A stretch of 64,000 bases of DNA from Hydractinia symbiolongicarpus (Eukaryota; Cnidaria; Hydrozoa; Anthoathecata; Hydractiniidae), in the NCBI RefSeq assembly GCF_029227915.1, contig NC_079887.1, positions 24,861,650 through 24,925,649 on the forward strand, given 5' to 3'. The notes below the pieces were generated by a model, which ran no database searches, had not been told where the DNA came from, and saw only the letters and a program-made list of their open reading frames with translations. Positions 50,610 through 62,445 of this stretch are shown one piece after another; position 1 is the first letter of the stretch; each line of letters starts with the position of its first letter. Made by a program: the position numbers and the translations under genes.

Positions 50610-53600
50610 GCTTTTAACAGTGAAACGATTGACTGTGGGACTTAATTGAACTCACTTTGGACTGTGACCTGATCAATGTGATAAATAACACAAATGGACT
50701 CCAAGAAAAAAAATTCTTCTTAATTTGACGTGATTGCCGGAAATCAACGATTACACTGGGCGCTGTGGTAGCGCTACATTTAAAAATTTAGATAAATAAG
50801 TCGTTCTTTACTGTGGGACCAATCCTACCCGTTATCGCGCGCTGAAAAAATAGCGACAGTTTCAAAAACTACATTTCATTGACTTTTTAACGGTGTCAGT
50901 CCGTTTGAGTTTCAACGGTTGGGTCACATATTCGTACCAACATGTATTTAGCGTTATTTATCTGATATTACTAGTTTAAATCGCTTTTAACAGTGAAACG
51001 ATTGACTGTGGGACTTAATTGAACTAAATTTGGACCGTGACCTGGTCAATGTGATAAATGAGACATTTGGACTCCAAGAAAAAACATTCTTCTTAATTTG
51101 ACGTGATTGCCGGAAATTAGCGATTACACTGGGCGCTGTGGTAGCGCTTCATTTAAAAATTTAGATGAATAAGTCATTTCTTACTGTGGGACCAATCCTA
51201 GCCGTTATCCCGCGCTGAAGCAGTAGTGACAATTTCAAAAACTACACGTCATTGACTTTCTAACGGTGTCAATCCGTTTGAGTTACAACGGTTGGGTCAC
51301 ATATTCGTACCAACATGTTTTTAGCGATATTTTTCTGATATTACTAGGTTGTATGGCTTTTAACAGTGAAACGATTGACTGTGGGACTTAATTGAACTGA
51401 TTATGGACTGTGACCTTATAAATGTAAAAGTGAGACAATTGGACTCCAAGAAATAACATTCTTCTTAATATGAAATGATTGCCGAAACTCAGCGATTACA
51501 CTGGGCTCTGTGGGAGCGTTTCAATTAAAAATTAAAATAAAAAAGTCATTTTTTACTGTGGGACCAATCCTAGCCGTTATCGCGCGCTGAAGAAATAGCG
51601 ACAGTTTCAAAAACTACATTTCATTGACTTTCTAACGGTGTCAATCCGTTTGAGTTACAACGGTTAGGTCACATATTCGTACCAACATGTATTTAGCGAT
51701 ATTTATCTGATATTACTAGTTTGCATCGCTTTTAACAGTGAAACGATTGACTGTGGGACTTAATTGAACTCACTTTGGACTGTGACCTGATCAATGTGAT
51801 AAATGACTCAAATGGACTCCCAGAAAAAAAATTCTTCTTAATTTGACGTGATTGCCGGAAATCAGCGATTACACTGTGCGCTGTGGTAGCGCTACATTTA
51901 AAAATTTAGATAAATAAGTCGTTCTTTACTGTGGGACCAATCCTACCCGTTATCGCGCGCTGAAGAAATAGCGACAGTTTCAAAAACTACATTTCATTGA
52001 CTTTTTACCGGTGTCAGTCCGTTTGAGTTTCAACGGTTGGGTCACATATTCGTACCAACATGTATTTAGCGATATTTATCTGATATTACTAGGTTGCATC
52101 GCTTTTAGCAGTGAAACGATTGACTGTGGGACTTAATTGAACTCACTTTGGACTGTGACCTGATCAATGTTGTAAATAACACAAATGGACTCTAAGAAAA
52201 AAAATTCTTCTTAATTTGACGTGATTGCCGGAAATCAGCGATTACACTGGGCGCTGTGGTAGCGCTACATTTAAAAATTTAGATAAATAAGTCGTTCTTT
52301 ACTGTGGGACCAATCCTACCCGTTATCGCGCGCTGAAAAAATAGCGACAGTTTCAAAAACTACATTTCATTGACTTTTTAACGGTGTCAGTCCGTTTGAG
52401 TTTCAACGGTTGGGTCACATATTCGTACCAACATGTATTTAGCGATATTTATCTGATATTACTAGTTTGCATCGCTTTTAACAGTGAAACGATTGACTGT
52501 GGGACTTAATTGAACTCACTTTGGACTGTGACCTGATCAATGTGATAAATAACACAAATGGACTCCAAGAAAAAAAATTCTTCTTAATTTGACGTGATTG
52601 CCGGAAATCAACGATTACACTGGGCGCTGTGGTAGCGCTACATTTAAAAATTTAGATAAATAAGTCGTTCTTTACTGTGGGACCAATCCTACCCGTTATC
52701 GCGCGCTGAAAAAATAGCGACAGTTTCAAAAACTACATTTCATTGACTTTTTAACGGTGTCAGTCCGTTTGAGTTTCAACGGTTGGGTCACATATTCGTA
52801 CCAACATGTATTTAGCGTTATTTATCTGATATTACTAGTTTAAATCGCTTTTAACAGTGAAACGATTGACTGTGGGACTTAATTGAACTAAATTTGGACC
52901 GTGACCTGGTCAATGTGATAAATGAGACATTTGGACTCCAAGAAAAAACATTCTTCTTAATTTGACGTGATTGCCGGAAATTAGCGATTACACTGGGCGC
53001 TGTGGTAGCGCTTCATTTAAAAATTTAGATGAATAAGTCATTTCTTACTGTGGGACCAATCCTAGCCGTTATCCCGCGCTGAAGCAGTAGTGACAATTTC
53101 AAAAACTACACGTCATTGACTTTCTAACGGTGTCAATCCGTTTGAGTTACAACGGTTGGGTCACATATTCGTACCAACATGTTTTTAGCGATATTTTTCT
53201 GATATTACTAGGTTGTATGGCTTTTAACAGTGAAACGATTGACTGTGGGACTTAATTGAACTGATTATGGACTGTGACCTTATAAATGTAAAAGTGAGAC
53301 AATTGGACTCCAAGAAATAACATTCTTCTTAATATGAAATGATTGCCGAAACTCAGCGATTACACTGGGCTCTGTGGGAGCGTTTCAATTAAAAATTAAA
53401 ATAAAAAAGTCATTTTTTACTGTGGGACCAATCCTAGCCGTTATCGCGCGCTGAAGAAATAGCGACAGTTTCAAAAACTACATTTCATTGACTTTCTAAC
53501 GGTGTCAATCCGTTTGAGTTACAACGGTTAGGTCACATATTCGTACCAACATGTATTTAGCGATATTTATCTGATATTACTAGTTTGCATCGCTTTTAAC

Positions 53601-54307
53601 AGTGAAACGATTGACTGTGGGACTTAATTGAACTCACTTTGGACTGTGACCTGATCAATGTGATAAATGACTCAAATGGACTCCAAGAAAAAAAATTCTT
53701 CTTAATTTGACGTGATTGCCGGAAATCAGCGATTACACTGTGCGCTGTGGTAGCGCTACATTTAAAAATTTAGATAAATAAGTCGTTCTTTACTGTGGGA
53801 CCAATCCTACCCGTTATCGCGCGCTGAAGAAATAGCGACAGTTTCAAAAACTACATTTCATTGACTTTTTACCGGTGTCAGTCCGTTTGAGTTTCAACGG
53901 TTGGGTCACATATTCGTACCAACATGTATTTAGCGATATTTATCTGATATTACTAGGTTGCATCGCTTTTAGCAGTGAAACGATTGACTGTGGGACTTAA
54001 TTGAACTCACTTTGGACTGTGACCTGATCAATGTTGTAAATAACACAAATGGACTCTAAGAAAAAAAATTCTTCTTAATTTGACGTGATTGCCGGAAATC
54101 AGCGATTACACTGGGCGCTGTGGTAGCGCTACATTTAAAAATTTAGATAAATAAGTCGTTCTTTACTGTGGGACCAATCCTACCCGTTATCGCGCGCTGA
54201 AAAAATAGCGACAGTTTCAAAAACTACATTTCATTGACTTTTTAACGGTGTCAGTCCGTTTGAGTTTCAACGGTTGGGTCACATATTCGTACCAACATGT
54301 ATTTAGC
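50610..54307. repeat. Five-monomer tandem duplication, offset 1864 bp
   Basis: The block at about 50610-52443 recurs at about 52474-54307. 'aaatcaacga' at 50741/52605, 'gcgttattt' at 50951/52815 and 'tgggctctgtgggagcg' at 51502/53366 all give 1864. I noticed only isolated differences, for example 'actcccag' against 'actccaag' near 51830/53694. The same monomer types recur again at 57.0-60.0 kb. Confidence 0.88.
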
Positions 54308-54582
54308 GTTATTTATCTGATATTACTAGTTTAAATCGCTTTTAACAGTGAAACGATTGACTGTGGGACTTAATTGAACTAAATTTGGACCGTGACCTGG
54401 TCAATGTGATAAATGACACAAATGGACTCCAAAAAAATAATTCTTTTTAATTTGACATGATTGCCGGAAATCAGCGATTACACTGGGCGCTGTGGTAGCG
54501 CTTCATTTAAGAAATTAGATAAATAAGTCGTTCTTTACTGTGGGACCAATCCTACCCGTTATCGTGGGCTGAAAAAATAGCG

Positions 54583-54938
54583 ACAGTTTCAAAAACTACA
54601 TTTCATTGACTTTCTAACGGTGTCAATCCGTTTTACTTAAAACGGTTGGGTCACATATTCGTACCAACATGTATTTAGCGATATTTATCTGATATTACTA
54701 GGTTGCATCGCTTTTAGCAGTGAAACGATTGACTGTGGGACTTAATTGAACTCACTTTGGACTGTGACCTGATCAATGTGATAAATGACACAAATAGACT
54801 CCAAGAAAAAAAATTCTTCTTAATTTGACGTGATTGCCGGGGGCGCTGTGGTAGCGCTACATTTAAAAATTTAGATAAATAAGTCGTTCTTTACTGTGGG
54901 ACCAATCCTACCCGTTATCGCGCGCTGAAGAAATAGCG
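54583..54938. repeat. Monomer with 17-bp deletion
   Basis: This 356-bp monomer reads 'gattgccgg' directly into 'gggcgctgtgg' at 54840/54841, missing the otherwise near-invariant 'aaatcagcgattacact'. I found no other copy with this deletion, so it has not been spread by duplication within the window. Confidence 0.83.
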
Positions 54939-56204
54939 ACAGTTTCAAAAACTACATTTCATTAACTTTTTAACGGTGTCAGTCCGTTTGAGTTTCAACG
55001 GTTGGGTCACATATTCGTACCAACATGTATTTAGCGTTATTTATCTGATATTACTAGTTTACATCGCTTTTAACAGTGAAACTATTGACTGTGGGACTTA
55101 ATTGAACTAAATTTGGACCGTGACCTGGTCAATGTGATAAATGACACAAATGGACTCCAGAAAAATAATTCTTTTTAATTTGACGTGATTGCCGGAAATC
55201 AGCGATTACACTGGGCGCTGTGGTAGCGCTACATTTAAAAATTTAGATAAATAAGTCGTTCTTTACTGTGGGACCAATCCTACCCGTTATCGCGCGCTGA
55301 AGAAATAGCGACAGTTTCAAAAACTACATTTCATTAACTTTTTAACGGTGTCAGTCCGTTTGAGTTTCAACGGTTGGGTCACATATTCGTACCAACATGT
55401 ATTTAGCGTTATTTATCTGATATTACTAGTTTACATCGCTTTTAACAGTGAAACGATTGACTGTGGGACTTAATTGAACTAAATTTGGACCGTGACCTGG
55501 TCAATGTGATAAATGACACAAATGGACTCCAGAAAAATAATTCTTTTTAATTTGACATGATTGCCGGAAATCAGCGATTACACTGGGCGCTGTGGTAGCG
55601 CTTCATTTAAAAAATTAGATAAATAAGTCGTTCTTTACTGTGGGACCAATCCTACCCGTTATCGCGCGCTGAAAAAATAGCGACAGTTTCAAAAACTACA
55701 TTTCATTGACTTTCTAACGGTGTCAATCCGTTTTACTTACAACGGTTGGGTCACATATTCGTACCAACATGTATTTAGCGATATTTTTCTGATATTACTA
55801 GGTTGTATGGCTTTTAACAGTGAAACCATTGACTGTGGGACTTAATTGAACTGATTATGGACTGTGACCTTATAAATGTGAAAGTGAGACAATTGGACTC
55901 CAAGAAATAACATTCTTCTTAATATGAAATGATTGCCGAAACTCAGCGATTACACTGGGCTCTGTGGGAGCGTTTCAATTAAAAATTAAAATAAAAAAGT
56001 AATTTTTTACTGTGGGACCAATCCTAGCCGTTATCGCGCGCTGAAGAAATAGCGACAGTTTCAAAAACTACATTTCATTGACTTTCTAACGGTGTCAATC
56101 CGTTTGAGTTACAACGGTTGGGTCACATATTCGTACCAACATGTATTTAGCGATATTTATCTGATATTACTAGTTTGCATCGCTTTTAACAGTGAAACGA
56201 TTGA

Positions 56205-56530
56205 CTGTGGGACTTAATTGAACTGATTATGGACTGTGACCTTATAAATGTGAAAGTGAGAGAATTGGACTCCAAGAAATAAGATTCTTCTTAATATGAA
56301 ATGATTGCCGAAACTCAGCGATTACACTGGGCGCTGTGGTAGCGCTTCATTAAAAAGTTTAGATACATAAGTCGTTCTTTACTGTGGGACCAATCCTATT
56401 CGTTATCGCACGCTAAGGATTTAGCGACAGTTTCAAAAACTACACTTCATTGACTTTCTAACGGTGTCAATCCGTTTGAGTTACAACGGTTGGGTCACAT
56501 ATTCGTACCAACATGTATTTAGCGATATTT
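56205..56530. repeat. Patch carrying variants of a monomer 21 kb away
   Basis: This stretch has 'gagagaattgg', 'attaaaaagtttagatacat' and 'cgcacgctaaggatttagcg', a combination otherwise seen at about 35007-35332. 'aaggattt' at 35217 and 56415 gives an offset of 21198 bp, 57 monomers. Monomers on either side in this region are of other subtypes. It is best explained as gene conversion or insertion of a short donor tract. Confidence 0.75.
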
Positions 56531-57034
56531 ATCTGATATTACTAGGTTGCATCGCTTTTAACAGTGAAACGATTGACTGTGGGACTTAATTGAACTCACT
56601 TTGGACTGTGACCTGATCAATGTGATAAATGACTCAAATGGACTCCAAGAAAAAAAATTATTCTTAATTTGACGTGATTGCCGGAAATCAGCGATTACAC
56701 TGTGCGCTGTGGTAGCGCTACATTTAAAAATTTAGATAAATAAGTCGTTCTTTACTGTGGGACCAATCCTACACGTTATCGCGCGCTGAAGAAATAGCGA
56801 CAGTTTCAAAAACTACATTTCATTGACTTTTTACCGGTGTCAGTCCGTTTGAGTTTCAACGGTTGGGTCACATATTCGTACCAACATGTATTTAGCGATA
56901 TTTATCTGATATTACTAGGTTGCATCGCTTTTAACAGTGAAACGATTGACTGTGGGACTTAATTGAACTCACTTTGGACTGTGACATGATCAATGTGGTA
57001 AATAACACAAATGGACTCCAAGAAAAAAAATTCT

Positions 57035-59990
57035 TCTTAATTTGACGTGATTGCCGGAAATCAGCGATTACACTGGGCGCTGTGGTAGCGCTACATTTAA
57101 AAATTTAGATAAATAAGTCGTTCTTTACTGTGGGACCAATCCTACCCGTTATCGCGCGCTGAAAAAATAGCGACAGTTTCAAAAACTACATTTCATTGAC
57201 TTTTTAACGGTGTCAGTCCGTTTGAGTTTCAACGGTTGGGTCACATATTCGTACCAACATGTATTTAGCGTTATTTATCTGATATTACTAGTTTAAATCG
57301 CTTTTAACAGTGAAACGATTGACTGTGGGACTTAATTGAACTAAATTTGGACCGTGACCTGGTCAATGTGATAAATGACACAAATGGACTCTAAAAAAAT
57401 AATTCTTTTTAATTTGACATGATTGCCGGAAATCAGCGATTACACTGGGCGCTGTGGTAGCGCTTCATTTAAAAAATTAGATAAATAAGTCGTTCTTTAC
57501 TGTGGGACGAATCCTACCCGTTATCGCGCGCTGAAAAAATAGCGACAGTTTCAAAAACTACATTTCATTGACTTTCTAACGGTGTCAATCCGTTTTACTT
57601 ACAACGGTTGGGTCACATATTCGTACCAACATGTATTTAGCGATATTTTTCTGATATTACTAGGTTGTATGGCTTTTAACAGTGAAACGATTGACTGTGG
57701 GATTTAATTGAACTAACTTTGGACTGTGCCCTGATAAATGTGATAAATGAGACATTTGGACTCCAAGAAAAAACATTCTTCTTAATTTGACGTGATTGCC
57801 GGAAATTAGCGATTACACTGGGCGCTGTGGTAGCGCTTCATTTGAAAATTTAGATGAATAAGTCATTTCTTACTGTGGGACCAATCCTAGCCGTTATCCC
57901 GCGCTGAAGCAGTAGTGACAATTTCAAAAACTACACGTCATTGACTTTCTAACGGTGTCAATCCGTTTGAGTTACAACGGTTGGGTCACATATTCGTACC
58001 AACATGTTTTTAGCGATATTTTTCTGATATTACTAGGTTGTATGGCTTTTAACAGTGAAACGATTGACTGTGGGACTTAATTGAACTGATTATGGACTGT
58101 GACCTTATAAATGTAAAAGTGAGACAATTGGACTCCAAGAAATAACATTCTTCTTAATATGAAATGATTGCCGAAACTCAGCGATTACACTGGGCTCTGT
58201 GGGAGCGTTTCAATTAAAAATTAAAATAAAAAAGTCATTTTTTACTGTGGGACCAATCCTAGCCGTTATCGCGCGCTGAAGAAATAGCGACAGTTTCAAA
58301 AACTACATTTCATTGACTTTCTAACGGTGTCAATCCGTTTGAGTTACAACGGTTAGGTCACATATTCGTACCAACATGTATTTAGCGATATTTATCTGAT
58401 ATTACTAGTTTGCATCGCTTTTAACAGTGAAACGATTGACTGTGGGACTTAATTGAACTCACTTTATACTGTGACCTGATCAATGTGATAAATGACTCAA
58501 ATAGACTCCAAGAAAAAACATTCTTCTTAATTTGACGTGATTGCCGGAAATCAGCGATTACACTGGGCGCTGTGGTAGCGCTACATTTAAAAATTTAGAT
58601 AAATAAGTCGTTCTTTACTGTGGGACCAATCCTACCCGTTATCGCGCGCTGAAAAAATAGCGACAGTTTCAAAAACTACATTTCATTGACTTTTTAACGG
58701 TGTCAGTCCGTTTGAGTTTCAACGGTTGGGTCACATATTCGTACCAACATGTATTTAGCGTTATTTATCTGATATTACTAGTTTAAATCGCTTTTAACAG
58801 TAAAACGATTGACTGTGGGACTTAATTGAACTAAATTTGGACCGTGACCTGGTCAATGTGATAAATGACACAAATGGACTCCAAAAAAATAATTCTTTTT
58901 AATTTGACATGATTGCCGGAAATCAGCGATTACACTGGGCGCTGTGGTAGCGCTTCATTTAAGAAATTAGATAAATAAGTCGTTCTTTACTGTGGGACCA
59001 ATCCTACCCGTTATCGCGGGCTGAAAAAATAGCGACAGTTTCAAAAACTACATTTCATTGACTTTCTAACGGTGTCAATCCGTTTTACTTACAACGGTTG
59101 GGTCACATATTCGTACCAACATGTATTTAGCGATATTTTTCTGATATTACTAGGTTGTATGGCTTTTAACAGTGAAACGATTGACTGTGGGATTTAATTG
59201 AACTAACTTTGGACTGTGCCCTGATAAATGTGATAAATGAGACATTTGGACTCCAAGAAATAACATTCTTCTTAATTTGACGTGATTGCCGGAACATAGC
59301 GATTACACTGGGCGCTGTGGTAGCGCTTCATTTAAAAATTTAGATGAATAAGTCATTTCTTACTGTGGGACCAATCCTAGCCGTTATCCCGCGCTGAAGC
59401 AGTAGTGACAATTTCAAAAACTACACGTCATTGACTTTCTAACGGTGTCAATCCGTTTGAGTTACAACGGTTGGGTCACATATTCGTACCAACATGTTTT
59501 TAGCGATATTTTTCTGATATTACTAGGTTGTATGGCTTTTAACAGTGAAACGATTGACTGTGGGACTTAATTGAACTGATTATGGACTGTGACCTTATAA
59601 ATGTAAAAGTGAGACAATTGGACTCCAAGAAATAACATTCTTCTTAATATGAAATGATTGCCGAAACTCAGCGATTACACTGGGCTCTGTGGGAGCGTTT
59701 CAATTAAAAATTAAAATAAAAAAGTCATTTTTTACTGTGGGACCAATCCTAGCCGTTATCGCGCGCTGAAGAAATAGCGACAGTTTCAAAAACTACATTT
59801 CATTGACTTTCTAATGGTGTCAATCCGTTTGAGTTACAACGGTTAGGTCACATATTCGTACCAACATGTATTTAGCGATATTTATCTGATATTACTAGTT
59901 TGCATCGCTTTTAACAGTGAAACGATTGACTGTGGGACTTAATTGAACTCACTTTGGACTGTGACCTGATCAATGTGATAAATGACTCAA
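57035..59990. repeat. Four-monomer tandem duplication, offset 1490 bp
   Basis: The block at about 57035-58500 recurs at about 58525-59990. 'gacatttgga' at 57751/59241 and 'tgggctctgtgggagcg' at 58191/59681 both give 1490. Copies differ at a few sites ('ggaaattagcg' against 'ggaacatagcg'; 'ctttatactg' against 'ctttggactg'). Confidence 0.86.
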
Positions 59991-60439
59991 ATGGACTCCA
60001 AGAAAAAAAATTCTTCTTAATTTGACGTGATTGCCGGAAATCAGCGATTACACTGTGCGCTGTGGTAGCGCTACATTTAAAAATTTAGATAAATAAGTCG
60101 TTCTTTACTGTGGGACCAATCCTACCCGTTATCGCGCGCTGAAGAAATAGCGACAGTTTCAAAAACTACATTTCATTGACTTTTTACCGGTGTCAGTCCG
60201 TTTGAGTTTCAACGGTTGGGTGACATATTCGTACCAACATGTATTTAGCGATATTTATCTGATATTACTAGGTTGCATCGCTTTTAACAGTGAAACGATT
60301 GACTGTGGGACTTAATTGAACTAAATTTGGACCGTGACCTGGTCAATGTGATAAATGACACAAATGGACTCCAAAAAAATAATTCTTTTTAATTTGACAT
60401 GATTGCCGGAAATCAGCGATTACACTGGGCGCTGTGGTA

Positions 60440-62445
60440 GCGCTTCATTTAAGAAATTAGATAAATAAGTCGTTCTTTACTGTGGGACCAATCCTACCCG
60501 TTATCGCGGGCTGAAAAAATAGCGACAGTTTCAAAAACTACATTTCATTGACTTTCTAACGGTGTCAATCCGTTTTACTTACAACGGTTGGGTCACATAT
60601 TCGTACCAACATGTATTTAGCGATATTTTTCTGATATTACTAGGTTGTATGGCTTTTAACAGTGAAACCATTGACTGTGGGACTTAATTGAACTGATTAT
60701 GGACTGTGACCTTATAGATGTGAAAGTGAGACAATTGGACTCCAAGAAATAACATTCTTCTTAATATGAAATGATTGCCGAAACTCAGCGATTACACTGG
60801 GCGCTGTGGTAGCGCTTCAATTTAAAATTAAGATAAAAAAGTCATTTTTTACTGTGGGACCAATCCTAGCTGTTATCGCGCGCTTTAGAAATAGCGACAG
60901 TTTCAAAAACTGCATTTCATTGACTTTCTAACGGTGTCAGTCCGTTTGAGTTTCAACAGTTGTGTCACATATTCGCACCAACATGTATTTAGCGATATTT
61001 ATCTGATATTACTAGGTTGCATCGCTTTTAACAGTGAAACGATTGACTGTGGGATTTAATTGAACTATCTTTGGACTGTGCCCTGATAAATGTGATAAAT
61101 GAGACAATTGGACTCCAAGAAAAAACATTCTTCTTAATTTGACGTGATTGCCGGAAATCAGCGATTACACTGGGCGCTGTGGTAGCGTTTCAATTAAAAA
61201 TTAAAATAAAAAAGTCATTTTTTACTGTGGGACCAATCTTAGCCGTTATCGCGCGCTGAAGAAATAGCGACAGTTTCAAAAACTACATTCCATTGACTTT
61301 CTAACGGTGTCAGTCCGTTTGAGTTTCAACAGTTGTGTCACATATTCGCACCAACATGTATTTAGCGATATTTATCTGATATTACTAGGTTGCATCGCTT
61401 TTAACAGTGAAACCATTGACTGTGGGACTTAATTGAACTGATTATGGACTGCGACCTTATAAATGTGAAAGTGAGACAATTGGACTCCAAGAAAAAACAT
61501 TCTTCTTAATTTGACGTGATTGCCGGAAATCAGCGATTACACTGGGCGCTGTGGTAGCGCTTCATTTAAGAAATTAGATAAATAAGTCGTTCTTTACTGT
61601 GGGACCAATCCTACCCGTTATCGCGGGCTGAAAAAATAGCGACAGTTTCAAAAACTACATTCATTGACTTTCTAACGGTGTCAATCCGTTTTACTTACAA
61701 CGGTTGGGTCACATATTCGTACCAACATGTATTTAGCGATATTTTTCTGATATTACTAGGTTGTATGGCTTTTAACAGTGAAACCATTGACTGTGGGACT
61801 TAATTGAACTGATTATGGACTGTGACCTTATAGATGTGAAAGTGAGACAATTGGACTCCAAGAAATAACATTCTTCTTAATATGAAATGATTGCCGAAAC
61901 TCAGCGATTACACTGGGCGCTGTGGTAGCGCTTCAATTTAAAATTAAGATAAAAAAGTCATTTATTACTGTGGGACCAATCCTAGCTGTTATCGCGCGCT
62001 TTAGAAATAGCGACAGTTTCAAAAACTGCATTTCATTGACTTTCTAACGGTGTCAGTCCGTTTGAGTTTCAACAGTTGTGTCACATATTCGCACCAACAT
62101 GTATTTAGCGATATTTATCTGATATTACTAGGTTGCATCGCTTTTAACAGTGAAACGATTGACTGTGGGATTTAATTGAACTATCTTTGGACTGTGCCCT
62201 GATAAATGTGATAAATGAGACAATTGGACTCCAAGAAAAAACATTCTTCTTAATTTGACGTGATTGCCGGAAATCAGCGATTACACTGGGCGCTGTGGTA
62301 GCGTTTCAATTAAAAATTAAAATAAAAAAGTCATTTTTTACTGTGGGACCAATCCTAGCCGTTATCGCGCGCTGAAGAAATAGCGACAGTTTCAAAAACA
62401 ACATTCCATTGACTTTCTAACGGTGTCAGTCCGTTTGAGTTTCAA
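60440..62445. repeat. Three-monomer duplication, offset 1116-1117 bp
   Basis: The block at about 60440-61328 recurs at about 61557-62445. 'aagaaattag' at 60451/61568 gives 1117, falling to 1116 after a one-base loss in 'ctacattcattgac'. Shared variants: 'tcgcgggctg', 'ccttatagatgtg', 'gcgcgctttagaaatagcg', 'gaactatctttgg' and 'acattccattgac'. The second copy diverges at 'aacggtggggttac', which links to the 'gtttggttacat' monomers at 28-33 kb. Confidence 0.84.
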
